Assembly: GCA_963971575.1 (NCBI GenBank)
Contig: OZ020624.1
Location: forward strand, 8,242,903-8,306,902
Reading direction: 5' to 3'
DNA from: Liopterus haemorrhoidalis
Lineage: Eukaryota; Arthropoda; Insecta; Coleoptera; Dytiscidae
Length of the DNA: 64,000 nucleotides
In this document: piece after piece, positions 1 to 12,550 of the stretch
Layout of the letters: each line of letters starts with the position of its first letter
How positions within the stretch are numbered: the stretch's first letter is position 1
Made by a program: the position numbers and the translations under genes
Notes under the pieces: model-generated
What the model saw: the letters and a program-made list of their open reading frames with translations, nothing else
The model's database searches: none
Told to the model about the DNA's origin: nothing

Positions 1-3000
1 TCAGCTAATTTGAGTTTCCGAGTTTCCTCTTCTATTTCTTTAACTCATCAGCTAATTTCAGTTATCGAGATACCTTTTCTATTTCATTTACTCATCAGCT
101 AATTTCAGTTTCCGAGTTTCCTCTTCTATTTCTTTAACTCATCAGCTAATTTCAGTTATCGAGATACCTTTCCTATTTCATTTACTCATCAGCTAATTTG
201 AGTTTCCGAGTTTCCCCTCCTATTTCTTTAACTCATCAGCTAATTTCTGTTATCGAGATACCTTTTCTATTTCATTTACTCATCAGCTAATTTGAATTTC
301 CGAGTTTCCTTTTCTATATCTTTAACTCATCAGCTAATTTCAGTTATCGAGATACCTTTTCTATTTCATTTACTCATCAGCTAATTTGAGTTTCCGAGTT
401 TCCTCTTCTATTTCTTTAACTCATCAGCTAATTTCAGTTATCGAGATACCTTTTCTATTTCATTTACTCATCAGCTAATTTGAGTTTCCGAGTTTCCTCT
501 TCTATTTCTTTAACTCATCAGCTAATTTCAGTTATCGAGATACCTTTTCTATTTCATTTACTCATCAGCTAATTTGAGTTTCCGAGTTTCCTCTTCTATT
601 TCTTTAACTCATCAGCTAATTTCAGTTATCGAGATACCTTTTCTATTTCATTTACTCATCAGCTAATTTGAGTTTCCGAGTTTCCTCTTCTATTTCTTTA
701 ACTCATCAGCTAATTTCAGTTATCGAGATACCTTTTCTATTTCATTTACTCATCAGCTAATTTGAGTTTCCGAGTTTCCTCTTCTATTTCTTTAACTCAT
801 CAGCTAATTTCAGTTATCGAGATACCTTTTCTATTTCATTGACTCATCAGCTAATTTGAGTTTCCGAGTTTCCTCTTCTATTTCTTTAACTCATCAGCTA
901 ATTTCAGTTATCGAGATACCTTTTCTATTTCATTTACTCATCAGCTAATTTGAGTTTCCGAGTTTCCTCTTCTATTTCTTTAACTCATCAGCTAATTTCA
1001 GTTATCGAGATACCTTTTCTATTTCATTTACTCATCAGCTAATTTCAGTTTCCGAGTTTCCTCTTCTATTTCTTTAACTCATCAGCTAATTTCAGTTATC
1101 GAGGTACCTTTTCTTTTTTATTTACTCATCAGCTAATTTGAGTTTCCGAGTTTCCTCTTCTATTTCTTTAACTCATCAGCTAATTTCAGTTATCGAGATA
1201 CCTTTTCTATTTCATTTACTCATCAGCTAATTTGAGTTTACGAGTTTCCCCTCCTATTTTTTTAACTCATCAGCTAATTTCAGTTATCGAGGTACCTTTT
1301 CTATTTCATTTACTCATCAGCTAATTTCAGTTTCCGAGTTTCCTCTTCTATTTCTTTAACTCATCAGCTAATTTCAGTCATCGAGGTACCTTTTCTTTTT
1401 TATTTACTCATCAGCTAATTTGAGTTTCCGAGTTTCCTCTTCTATTTCTTTAACTCATCAGCTAATTTCAGTTATCGAGGTACCTTTTCTTTTTTATTTA
1501 CTCATCAGCTAATTTGAGTTTCCGAGTTTCCTCTTCTATTTCTTTAACTCATCAGCTAATTTCAGTTATCGAGATACCTTTTCTATTTCATTTACTCATC
1601 AGCTAATTTGAGTTTCCGAGTTTCCTCTTCTATTTCTTTAACTCATCAGCTAATTTCAGTTATCGAGATACCTTTTCTATTTCATTTACTCATCAGCTAA
1701 TTTGAGTTTCCGAGTTTCCTCTTCTATTTCTTTAACTCATCAGCTAATTTCAGTTATCGAGATACCTTTTCTATTTCATTTACTCATCAGCTAATTTGAG
1801 TTTCCGAGTTTCCTCTTCTATTTCTTTAACTCATCAGCTAATTTTAGTTATCGAGATACCTTTTCTATTTCATTGACTCATCAGCTAATTTGAGTTTCCG
1901 AGTTTCCTCTTCTATTTCTTTAACTCATCAGCTAATTTCAGTTATCGAGATACCTTTTCTATTTCATTTACTCATCAGCTAATTTGAGTTTCCGAGTTTC
2001 CTCTTCTATTTCTTTAACTCATCAGCTAATTTCAGTTATCGAGGTACCTTTTCTTTTTTATTTACTCATCAGCTAATTTGAGTTTCCGAGTTTCCTCTTC
2101 TATTTCTTTAACTCATCAGCTAATTTCAGTTATCGAGATACCTTTTCTATTTCATTGACTCATCAGCTAATTTGAGTTTCCGAGTTTCCTCTTCTATTTC
2201 TTTAACTCATCAGCTAATTTCAGTTATCGAGATACCTTTTCTATTTCATTTACTCATCAGCTAATTTGAGTTTCCGAGTTTCCTCTTCTATTTCTTTAAC
2301 TCATCAGCTAATTTCAGTTATCGAGATACCTTTTCTATTTCATTGACTCATCAGCTAATTTGAGTTTCCGAGTTTCCTCTTCTATTTCTTTAACTCATCA
2401 GCTAATTTCAGTTATCGAGATACCTTTTCTATTTCATTTACTCATCAGCTAATTTGAGTTTCCGAGTTTCCTCTTCTATTTCTTTAACTCATCAGCTAAT
2501 TTCAGTTATCGAGATACCTTTTCTATTTCATTGACTCATCAGCTAATTTGAGTTTCCGAGTTTCCTCTTCTATTTCTTTAACTCATCAGCTAATTTCAGT
2601 TATCGAGATACCTTTTCTATTTCATTTACTCATCAGCTAATTTGAGTTTCCGAGTTTCCTCTTCTATTTCTTTAACTCATCAGCTAATTTCAGTTATCGA
2701 GATACCTTTTCTATTTCATTTACTCATCAGCTAATTTGAGTTTCCGAGTTTCCTCTTCTATTTCTTTAACTCATCAGCTAATTTCAGTTATCGAGATACC
2801 TTTTCTATTTCATTTACTCATCAGCTAATTTGAGTTTCCGAGTTTCCTCTTCTATTTCTTTAACTCATCAGCTAATTTCAGTTATCGAGATACCTTTTCT
2901 ATTTCATTTACTCATCAGCTAATTTGAGTTTCCGAGTTTCCTCTTCTATTTCTTTAACTCATCAGCTAATTTCAGTTATCGAGATACCTTTTCTATTTCA

Positions 3001-6000
3001 TTGACTCATCAGCTAATTTGAGTTTCCGAGTTTCCTCTTCTATTTCTTTAACTCATCAGCTAATTTCAGTTATCGAGATACCTTTTCTATTTCATTTACT
3101 CATCAGCTAATTTGAGTTTCCGAGTTTCCTCTTCTATTTCTTTAACTCATCAGCTAATTTCAGTTATCGAGATACCTTTTCTATTTCATTTACTCATCAG
3201 CTAATTTGAGTTTCCGAGTTTCCTCTTCTATTTCTTTAACTCATCAGCTAATTTCAGTTATCGAGATACCTTTTCTATTTCATTTACTCATCAGCTAATT
3301 TGAGTTTCCGAGTTTCCTCTTCTATTTCTTTAACTCATCAGCTAATTTCAGTTATCGAGATACCTTTTCTATTTCATTTACTCATCAGCTAATTTGAGTT
3401 TCCGAGTTTCCTCTTCTATTTCTTTAACTCATCAGCTAATTTCAGTTATCGAGATACCTTTTCTATTTCATTGACTCATCAGCTAATTTGAGTTTCCGAG
3501 TTTCCTCTTCTATTTCTTTAACTCATCAGCTAATTTCAGTTATCGAGATACCTTTTCTATTTCATTGACTCATCAGCTAATTTGAGTTTCCGAGTTTCCT
3601 CTTCTATTTCTTTAACTCATCAGCTAATTTCAGTTATCGAGATACCTTTTCTATTTCATTTACTCATCAGCTAATTTGAGTTTCCGAGTTTCCTCTTCTA
3701 TTTCTTTAACTCATCAGCTAATTTCAGTTATCGAGATACCTTTTCTATTTCATTTACTCATCAGCTAATTTGAGTTTCCGAGTTTCCTCTTCTATTTCTT
3801 TAACTCATCAGCTAATTTCAGTTATCGAGATACCTTTTCTATTTCATTTACTCATCAGCTAATTTGAGTTTCCGAGTTTCCTCTTCTATTTCTTTAACTC
3901 ATCAGCTAATTTCAGTTATCGAGATACCTTTTCTATTTCATTTACTCATCAGCTAATTTGAGTTTCCGAGTTTCCTCTTCTATTTCTTTAACTCATCAGC
4001 TAATTTTAGTTATCGAGATACCTTTTCTATTTCATTGACTCATCAGCTAATTTGAGTTTCCGAGTTTCCTCTTCTATTTCTTTAACTCATCAGCTAATTT
4101 CAGTTATCGAGATACCTTTTCTATTTCATTTACTCATCAGCTAATTTGAGTTTCCGAGTTTCCTCTTCTATTTCTTTAACTCATCAGCTAATTTCAGTTA
4201 TCGAGGTACCTTTTCTTTTTTATTTACTCATCAGCTAATTTGAGTTTCCGAGTTTCCTCTTCTATTTCTTTAACTCATCAGCTAATTTCAGTTATCGAGA
4301 TACCTTTTCTATTTCATTGACTCATCAGCTAATTTGAGTTTCCGAGTTTCCTCTTCTATTTCTTTAACTCATCAGCTAATTTCAGTTATCGAGATACCTT
4401 TTCTATTTCATTTACTCATCAGCTAATTTGAGTTTCCGAGTTTCCTCTTCTATTTCTTTAACTCATCAGCTAATTTCAGTTATCGAGATACCTTTTCTAT
4501 TTCATTGACTCATCAGCTAATTTGAGTTTCCGAGTTTCCTCTTCTATTTCTTTAACTCATCAGCTAATTTCAGTTATCGAGATACCTTTTCTATTTCATT
4601 TACTCATCAGCTAATTTGAGTTTCCGAGTTTCCTCTTCTATTTCTTTAACTCATCAGCTAATTTCAGTTATCGAGATACCTTTTCTATTTCATTGACTCA
4701 TCAGCTAATTTGAGTTTCCGAGTTTCCTCTTCTATTTCTTTAACTCATCAGCTAATTTCAGTTATCGAGATACCTTTTCTATTTCATTTACTCATCAGCT
4801 AATTTGAGTTTCCGAGTTTCCTCTTCTATTTCTTTAACTCATCAGCTAATTTCAGTTATCGAGATACCTTTTCTATTTCATTTACTCATCAGCTAATTTG
4901 AGTTTCCGAGTTTCCTCTTCTATTTCTTTAACTCATCAGCTAATTTCAGTTATCGAGATACCTTTTCTATTTCATTTACTCATCAGCTAATTTGAGTTTC
5001 CGAGTTTCCTCTTCTATTTCTTTAACTCATCAGCTAATTTCAGTTATCGAGATACCTTTTCTATTTCATTTACTCATCAGCTAATTTGAGTTTCCGAGTT
5101 TCCTCTTCTATTTCTTTAACTCATCAGCTAATTTCAGTTATCGAGATACCTTTTCTATTTCATTGACTCATCAGCTAATTTGAGTTTCCGAGTTTCCTCT
5201 TCTATTTCTTTAACTCATCAGCTAATTTCAGTTATCGAGATACCTTTTCTATTTCATTTACTCATCAGCTAATTTGAGTTTCCGAGTTTCCTCTTCTATT
5301 TCTTTAACTCATCAGCTAATTTCAGTTATCGAGATACCTTTTCTATTTCATTGACTCATCAGCTAATTTGAGTTTCCGAGTTTCCTCTTCTATTTCTTTA
5401 ACTCATCAGCTAATTTCAGTTATCGAGATACTTTTTCTATTTCATTTACTCATCAGCTAATTTGAGTTTCCGAGTTTCCTCTTCTATTTCTTTAACTCAT
5501 CAGCTAATTTCAGTTATCGAGATACCTTTTCTATTTCATTTACTCATCAGCTAATTTGAGTTTCCGAGTTTCCTCTTCTATTTCTTTAACTCATCAGCTA
5601 ATTTCAGTTATCGAGATACCTTTTCTATTTCATTTACTCATCAGCTAATTTGAGTTTCCGAGTTTCCTCTTCTATTTCTTTAACTCATCAGCTAATTTCA
5701 GTTATCGAGATACCTTTTCTATTTCATTGACTCATCAGCTAATTTGAGTTTCCGAGTTTCCTCTTCTATTTCTTTAACTCATCAGCTAATTTCAGTTATC
5801 GAGATACCTTTTCTATTTCATTGACTCATCAGCTAATTTGAGTTTCCGAGTTTCCTCTTCTATTTCTTTAACTCATCAGCTAATTTCAGTTATCGAGATA
5901 CCTTTTCTATTTCATTTACTCATCAGCTAATTTGAGTTTCCGAGTTTCCTCTTCTATTTCTTTAACTCATCAGCTAATTTCAGTTATCGAGATACCTTTT

Positions 6001-7870
6001 CTATTTCATTGACTCATCAGCTAATTTGAGTTTCCGAGTTTCCTCTTCTATTTCTTTAACTCATCAGCTAATTTCAGTTATCGAGATACCTTTTCTATTT
6101 CATTTACTCATCAGCTAATTTGAGTTTCCGAGTTTCCTCTTCTATTTCTTTAACTCATCAGCTAATTTCAGTTATCGAGATACCTTTTCTATTTCATTTA
6201 CTCATCAGCTAATTTGAGTTTCCGAGTTTCCTCTTCTATTTCTTTAACTCATCAGCTAATTTCAGTTATCGAGATACCTTTTCTATTTCATTGACTCATC
6301 AGCTAATTTGAGTTTCCGAGTTTCCTCTTCTATTTCTTTAACTCATCAGCTAATTTCAGTTATCGAGATACCTTTTCTATTTCATTTACTCATCAGCTAA
6401 TTTGAGTTTCCGAGTTTCCTCTTCTATTTCTTTAACTCATCAGCTAATTTCAGTTATCGAGATACCTTTTCTATTTCATTTACTCATCAGCTAATTTGAG
6501 TTTCCGAGTTTCCTCTTCTATTTCTTTAACTCATCAGCTAATTTCAGTTATCGAGATACCTTTTCTATTTCATTTACTCATCAGCTAATTTGAGTTTCCG
6601 AGTTTCCTCTTCTATTTCTTTAACTCATCAGCTAATTTCAGTTATCGAGATACCTTTTCTATTTCATTTACTCATCAGCTAATTTGAGTTTCCGAGTTTC
6701 CTCTTCTATTTCTTTAACTCATCAGCTAATTTCAGTTATCGAGATACCTTTTCTATTTCATTTACTCATCAGCTAATTTGAGTTTCCGAGTTTCCTCTTC
6801 TATTTCTTTAACTCATCAGCTAATTTCAGTTATCGAGATACCTTTTCTATTTCATTGACTCATCAGCTAATTTGAGTTTCCGAGTTTCCTCTTCTATTTC
6901 TTTAACTCATCAGCTAATTTCAGTTATCGAGATACCTTTTCTATTTCATTTACTCATCAGCTAATTTGAGTTTCCGAGTTTCCTCTTCTATTTCTTTAAC
7001 TCATCAGCTAATTTCAGTTATCGAGATACCTTTTCTATTTCATTTACTCATCAGCTAATTTGAGTTTCCGAGTTTCCTCTTCTATTTCTTTAACTCATCA
7101 GCTAATTTCAGTTATCGAGATACCTTTTCTATTTCATTTACTCATCAGCTAATTTGAGTTTCCGAGTTTCCTCTTCTATTTCTTTAACTCATCAGCTAAT
7201 TTCAGTTATCGAGATACCTTTTCTATTTCATTGACTCATCAGCTAATTTGAGTTTCCGAGTTTCCTCTTCTATTTCTTTAACTCATCAGCTAATTTCAGT
7301 TATCGAGGTACCTTTTCTTTTTTATTTACTCATCAGCTAATTTGAGTTTCCGAGTTTCCTCTTCTATTTCTTTAACTCATCAGCTAATTTCAGTTATCGA
7401 GATACCTTTTCTATTTCATTGACTCATCAGCTAATTTGAGTTTCCGAGTTTCCTCTTCTATTTCTTTAACTCATCAGCTAATTTCAGTTATCGAGATACC
7501 TTTTCTATTTCATTGACTCATCAGCTAATTTGAGTTTCCGAGTTTCCTCTTCTATTTCTTTAACTCATCAGCTAATTTCAGTTATCGAGATACCTTTTCT
7601 ATTTCATTTACTCATCAGCTAATTTCAGTTTCCGAGTTTCCTCTTCTATTTCTTTAACTCATCAGCTAATTTCAGTTATCGAGGTACCTTTTCTTTTTTA
7701 TTTACTCATCAGCTAATTTGAGTTTCCGAGTTTCCTCTTCTATTTCTTTAACTCATCAGCTAATTTCAGTTATCGAGATACCTTTTCTATTTCATTGACT
7801 CATCAGCTAATTTGAGTTTCCGAGTTTCCTCTTCTATTTCTTTAACTCATCAGCTAATTTCAGTTATCGA
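1..7870. repeat. Dimeric 94-bp satellite array (two alternating 47-bp monomers)
   Basis: About 84 head-to-tail copies of a 94-bp unit made of two 47-bp monomers. Both begin CTCATCAGCTAATTT. Monomer A continues GAGTTTCCGAG and monomer B continues CAGTTATCGAG. By eye the two differ at about 8 of 47 positions (about 83% identity), while copies of the same monomer are almost identical, so the dimer is the unit being homogenised. Variants are scattered through the array: CATTGACTC for CATTTACTC, and GAGGTACC with CTTTTTTATT for GAGATACC with CTATTTCATT. The array is already in phase at base 1, so it extends beyond the window. The plus strand is pyrimidine rich. No open frame is maintained. A pericentromeric or other heterochromatic satellite is the natural reading. 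Confidence 0.97.
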
Positions 7871-8265
7871 GTTTCCTTTTTTTTTTATTTTGCTCATCAG
7901 CTAATTTTAGTTACCTAGTTTCCTTTTCTATTTTGTTTACTCATCAGCACATTTGATTTTCCGAGTTTCCTCTTCTATTTCTTTTACTCATCAACTAGTT
8001 CGAGTTTCCAAGTTTCATTTTTCTTTTCTCTTCCTCGTCAGTTAATTTTAGTTTCCGAGTTTCCTTTTCTATTTCTTTTACTAGTCAGTTAGTTTCAGTT
8101 TCCGAGTTTTTTTTTTTTATTTCTTTTACTCATCAGCTAATTTGAGTTTCAGAGTTTGCTTTTCCTTTTTTTTTACTCATCAGCTAATTTTAGTTCCGAG
8201 TATCGATTTCTGTTTCGTTTACTCATCAGCTAGTATGAGTTTTCTTTTTTTTTTGCTCATCAACT
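7871..8265. repeat. Diverged satellite monomers at the array edge
   Basis: About eight monomers of the same satellite, still recognisable by CTCATCAGCTAATTT-like and GAGTTTCC cores, but with many substitutions, expanded T-runs and irregular spacing. The dimer alternation is lost. This is the expected decay at the end of an array, where unequal exchange no longer homogenises copies. Confidence 0.9.
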
Positions 8266-9004
8266 AGAGCTCTATTGGCTCCCTCCTTAAATGAATTTTG
8301 AAATATCTACTCCAAACCGTTATCAATTGGACTTTTAATTTCTAAAAATTAACAGAATATTAGAAAAGTGACAGCCAGCTTCTTGAAAGCTGGTAAATAA
8401 TGTTTCAACGATTCCTGTTTACTTATAGGCGAAAAATCCATGCGCCAAAAGTACAGACAGTCTTTCCTCGTGTCCAGGTACATTTGAAAGTAAAGGAATA
8501 TTTACTCTCGTCAATTATAGGCTTGCCAGCACCTGTAAGCGCCGGCAACAATATTTCTACATGTTCGTACCCTTATGTTTTAATGAAACCATTTTATATA
8601 GCCGATAACATAGTTATAATTTATTGAATATAAGATTTTGTAAACATATTTTTTCAAATAATATTGAGTTTAGTAAATATGTACACATACAGACATAGTG
8701 ACAGCAGATATAAAAAAGGAAACACTCCTCTAAGTCTATATAAACCGGATGTTTCATGTCTTGTATTTCTAACAGCTACTGTAACTTTTTTAAGATCTCT
8801 TATTACAGCTATAGTACTAATTTTTTATCAATGATTGTTTGGAAACATCTCTGAAACATTCTTATTTATAAAAACATCTATTGAATATTAGTTTTAAAGA
8901 AAATACAAAAACATGTTTTAAATTACAAGTCTTTCACCTTAGCAAATTTTTAAGAAGACATGATTTTTTTATGATAATACTTGCAATAATTTTGCAGACT
9001 CATT
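8266..9004. other. AT-rich sequence without a recognisable gene
   Basis: I see no protein similarity, terminal repeats or RNA gene here. Short open frames at 8400-8627 and 8881-9072 have no recognisable motifs. A small hairpin (CCAGCTT / AAGCTGG) lies near 8375. Confidence 0.6.
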
Positions 9005-9191
9005 TAAAGGTGCGTACTGACTTGAGCATTTGTACGCGCACGGATTATGTGTGCGTACAAATGCTCAGGTGAGTACGAGGTATAATTTGTGTGCGCGTAC
9101 AGTAATCCTTCCACGAATGCTATCCGTAACTTGTCGGTCCCACCGATAAGATCAAAGAACTTGTGCGCTCAGTGTGTACGGGTTTATACAA

Positions 9192-9512
9192 TCATATAAT
9201 TGTGCGCGTAAATTTAAGTAAACACCAGTAAATATTCAACATGGAATGGAGTAAAAATGTATTGTATGCTGGTAAACGAATCCCCAGTTGCAAAAAACGT
9301 AGGGTTATGGCTAATCGTTCATTCGCGGGAACAGCCGTTATAAAACTTGTCTTTCTCCCAATTTTGTGACCAACTTTATTAACGAGTAGTTCAAAATCTG
9401 CCGCTGACATTCGAACAAAATTTTGAAATTGTCCACTAACCTCTTGCATTTGCAGTTCTGCTAGCAAAGTTAAACTATTGTATATTTCCCTGCTTCTATA
9501 TAGTTGTGTCAT
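9192..9512 (-). pseudogene. Harbinger transposase N-terminal fragment
   Basis: The first about 78 residues resemble the N-terminal region of HARBI1-like PIF/Harbinger transposases: FRMSAADFELL-like spacing (here FVRMSAADFELLVNKVG), then a K-rich linker and the conserved block ANERLAITLRFLQLG. In intact transposases this is followed by the DDE nuclease domain, which is absent: the frame runs into unrelated sequence after LRFLQLGIRLPAYN. The fragment sits inside a terminal-inverted-repeat element with a TAA duplication, which independently supports the family. It is a remnant, not a functional enzyme. Confidence 0.82.
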
Positions 9513-9552
9513 GCACCACCGTTTTTTTTTTTTACTAAGTCTACTATGGCCA

Positions 9553-9992
9553 CATTCAGCAGACTCAACAGTGAGTTACCGGTTGGTAAATTTTTTTCCT
9601 GTATGCCTACGTTGATCTACCAGTGAGTTACCGTACTTACTCACCGGTCGCCATTTTATTCACCGGATTTCATTAACGATTAGTTGCTCACCGGTGGACA
9701 TTTTGACAGTTATATCTATAGTAACAAAGAATCAAGCACAAAGCAAGTAAAAAATTATGGAATTGAGTGTTAAGTCAGTTTACTTAGATATTGAGGAGAC
9801 GTATATAAAGCACATGTACTTTTAAAATTACTGTAAAAGCTTACTTTCAAAATTTACTGTCATTACAATCTGTCATTGTTTAGATATTGTAGTTTTTATA
9901 TACGCCGTTCGACAACGCTGTCAAAAAATGTGCATTTAGTCAAATTCACCGGTAAGTTTGTACCGGTAAGACACCGATGAGTCTGCTGAATG
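9553..9992. mobile_element. MITE nested inside the Harbinger element
   Basis: Inverted terminal repeats CATTCAGCAGACTCA at 9553-9567 and its reverse complement at 9978-9992 enclose 440 bp. The interior has repeated CACCGG/ACCGGT-containing subterminal motifs and no coding potential. I could not identify a clear target duplication, so the superfamily is left open. It interrupts the 9008-10216 element just upstream of the transposase fragment. Confidence 0.7.
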
Positions 9993-10219
9993 CGACTTAT
10001 GTACGCTACACTTGTTAAGCCAACAACATTTCTTTCCGCCATCGTTGACACTACTTACTTTAAATAAATATGTGCGTGGATATAACTGAAATACACGGAG
10101 CGAGATTTTACGCGCACAAATTAGAAAGTTGTGTGTGCAAATTTTTTTACCCGCACGAAAATCCTATCGCGCACGAAAATCCGTGCGCGTACAAATGCTC
10201 AAGTCAGTACGCACCTTAA

Positions 10220-10900
10220 TACGAAAATTATTGTTCTTATATTCTATATTAATTGAATACTCTGGAGAATACCGACGAGCAATGAAAACAAATATAATAA
10301 AAAAATTTATGTTAAGTGTGACTTTTCACACATTTCAGGGTTTTGTAGGTAACTAGTGACAATAAATTGTAATTTCTTATTAAACACTTTAAAATTCGAT
10401 AATACTTCTATCTATTAACTTACAAGTATACCAAATAGACGTTATCCAAAGTGACGTCAGCAACACTAGCGCCAATGTGCTTTTGTCAAACTACTCTTAC
10501 GAACATCTTATTTGTACATTACCGAGATATAATAAAATAAATAATAGGATCCCAACACCTAGATAGGTGTATATGAGGCAGAGAAGGTAAGTTCTCCGTT
10601 TCTAGACCGCCGGCCATAGATATGAAAGCCACGTGGTCGGTGTGACGTTTCGACCGGTTCTATTATCCCTGTATAAACAGGTATTCATTTTAAGTATGAA
10701 ATACCTACTAGCGCGAGTCAATTTTTTCACAGAAAATAAAAGAAGCTGTCAAAAAATATCGTGTTATATTCGGGCTAATACGGAATATATTCTTTATTCC
10801 CTAGGCCATGCGGCGTTCAAGGTATTAATCATTGCAAATAGAAAATACTGAAAATAAAATAACCTATAATACAATATTTCATAATTTACAATATTTTTTA
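10220..10900. other. Unassigned sequence between elements
   Basis: Mixed-composition sequence with no protein or RNA gene that I recognise. Short open frames at 10129-10356 and 10633-10851 have no family motifs; the first begins inside the Harbinger right end. Confidence 0.55.
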
Positions 10901-10904
10901 TATC

Positions 10905-11412
10905 ATTTCTTACTTGTTCCTCCAGTGTCCCTCTCTTTCTTCCTATTTTCATTCCAGTTTCCCTCTACGATTTCCTTCCTTTATGCTTCCAGTTCTCTTG
11001 CCCATCTTTCTCCCTTTCCTTCCTCACTCATCAGTTCCTTTATCTCTTCCTCCCAGACTGCCATCTCCTTGCAACTCTTAGCTAAATGCTCCAAGGATTC
11101 CTCTTCTTCCTTGCACATTCTGCAGAGCTTGTCCTCTGGTTTTGCCCAGTACCTATTGTTCCTCTCTTCGTTGCCGTATCTCAGCCTCGCTATCCTCCTG
11201 ACTACCCCCTGATCTTCCTCTTTTCCCCTTCTAGTATCTTGGTATTCCGATCACTCTTATCTGTTTACATCTTTTCACACTCCGCGATTTGTCTATTCTG
11301 TCTATTCTTTCTTGTTCCTGTATCTCCTTCTCAATTCTTCTACTATATTTGCTCCTCCGTTTCCCTTTCTCTCTGCTTCTCTTATGTTCATTCTACTGAT
11401 AAGATTGTAATC
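10905..11412 (-). pseudogene. Non-LTR retrotransposon ORF2 C-terminal remnant
   Basis: Read on the minus strand, this encodes an arginine/glutamate-rich region with IARLRYGNEERNNRYWAKP followed by a zinc-knuckle-like motif of pattern C-x2-C-x8-H-x4-C (CRMC...EHLAKSC). That arrangement is typical of the extreme C-terminus of insect non-LTR reverse transcriptase ORFs. At least one frameshift and an in-frame stop lie between about 11225 and 11320. The pyrimidine-rich, serine/leucine-rich open frames on the plus strand here are antisense artefacts. The reverse transcriptase core is missing, so the clade cannot be fixed. Confidence 0.72.
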
Positions 11413-11642
11413 ATTGTGTAGTAAATATAAGAAGGAGAACTCAGTTTATTAATCAAATGTAATCAAAAGCGCATGGTGTAACCTAGGAGTTTTTAGTCTA
11501 ATCTACAAACACGTTTTACTTGTTATGAACAAGTTATGTCATTATTCGAAGGCTACCGCGAATAACAAATATCTTGCCAGAAACAGCGCGTGCTTAATCC
11601 GTGATTTTCATCAGCGAATAAAGCTAAGGTATTAGTTTTATA

Positions 11643-12548
11643 CAAGGTGTCTCAAAAGAAATTTTATATTTATTTAGCTTACTGCGTGAACGCAACGTAT
11701 CCGAGAGGCGCGGGGGTTATGTCAATCGGTAGCCTGGCTCTTGGGAATTCAGTCGCTATGGAGCGTTTCTCGGGAGCAGACCGCGCGTTATGCGTGCGAG
11801 AGTTTTACAAAAACGGTGATTCGGCGACTGTAGCGCGTAGAAAATTCTGCAGTATTCGAGGTTTTCGCCACTTAAATGATGCGCCAAGCATTCCTCTCAT
11901 TCGACATTGGGTTAAAAAGTTTGAAGAGACTGGTACAACGCTGGATAAATCAAAATCCGGGCGACCTAGGTCATCAAGAACGGTAGAAAACGTGGAGAAT
12001 GTTAATCAGTCTGTTCGTGACGACCCGAACCTTTCAATTCGGAAGCGCGCAAGTGCTTTAAATGTGCATAGATCATCATTACATCGCATTATGCACAAAG
12101 ACCTAAAGCTGCACCCCTACAAAATTCAATTGGTGCAAGAATTAAAGCCCCAAGATGCCTGTCAGAGGCTTAATTTCGTAAATCAGGAGAGGTGACATAA
12201 ATTGGCCTCCACGCAGTCCAGATTTAACCCCTATGGACTTTTTCCTATAGGGTTATCTTAAATCTAAAGTTTACGCCAATAAACCGACTTCACTGGCGCA
12301 TTTGAAAGAAAATATCCGTCACGAAATGGCAGCCATCCCTGAGTCCACCTGCCGAGACGTCATAAGTAATTTTACTGTTCGATTAAATGAGTGCCGAGAA
12401 CGCGAGGGTCTACATTTAGACGATATTATTTTTAAGAAATAAATCCCCAAAAAGTGTATTTTAATAATTAATAAACATTTTTTCTATATACGGCTTACTT
12501 TTTTTTTAATCGATCCACTAAATATAAAATTTCTTTTGAGACACCTTG
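11643..12548 (+). mobile_element. DD41D Tc1/mariner-type element, internally deleted copy
   Basis: TIRs beginning CAAGGTGTCTCAAAAGAA lie at both ends, each flanked by the TA dinucleotide (11641-11642 and 12549-12550), the Tc1/mariner target duplication. It is the same family as 62596-63906 but 906 bp instead of 1311 bp. The roughly 405 bp removed lie between the DNA-binding part of the transposase and the third catalytic aspartate. Confidence 0.93.
11758..12441 (+). pseudogene. DD41D transposase, catalytic core deleted
   Basis: Starts with MERFSGADRALCVREFY, a paired-like helix-turn-helix DNA-binding region, followed by a second helix-turn-helix with the linker KSKSGRPRSSR. After FVNQ near 12185 the sequence jumps to the C-terminal part around the third catalytic aspartate (SPDLTPMD), which is out of frame. 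This removes the first two catalytic aspartates. The frame before the deletion keeps a tryptophan where the 62.6-kb copy has a stop, so this copy preserves an earlier, cleaner N-terminal sequence. It cannot catalyse transposition, but its intact TIRs could in principle be recognised by a related enzyme. Confidence 0.9.
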
Positions 12549-12550
12549 TA

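Larger units (their letters stand above)
9008..10216. mobile_element. PIF/Harbinger-type element, non-autonomous, 39-bp perfect TIRs
   Basis: The ends are perfect inverted repeats of about 39 bp beginning AGGTGCGTACTGAC. They are flanked by the 3-bp target duplication TAA at 9005-9007 and 10217-10219; duplications of the TWA type are a PIF/Harbinger hallmark. Just inside the left end, 9049-9077 is a near inverted repeat of 9012-9040, so that end can fold into a hairpin. The interior keeps a minus-strand transposase fragment and is interrupted by another inverted-repeat element at 9553-9992. At 1209 bp it is far too short to be autonomous. Confidence 0.88.

Noticed and set aside
1..7870. CRISPR-like direct repeats
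   Set aside because: Units are contiguous 47/94-bp satellite monomers without unique spacers, in a eukaryotic sequence context.
10832..11421. Serine/leucine-rich plus-strand open frames resembling membrane proteins
   Set aside because: They are antisense to a degenerate non-LTR ORF on the minus strand, which has real family motifs.
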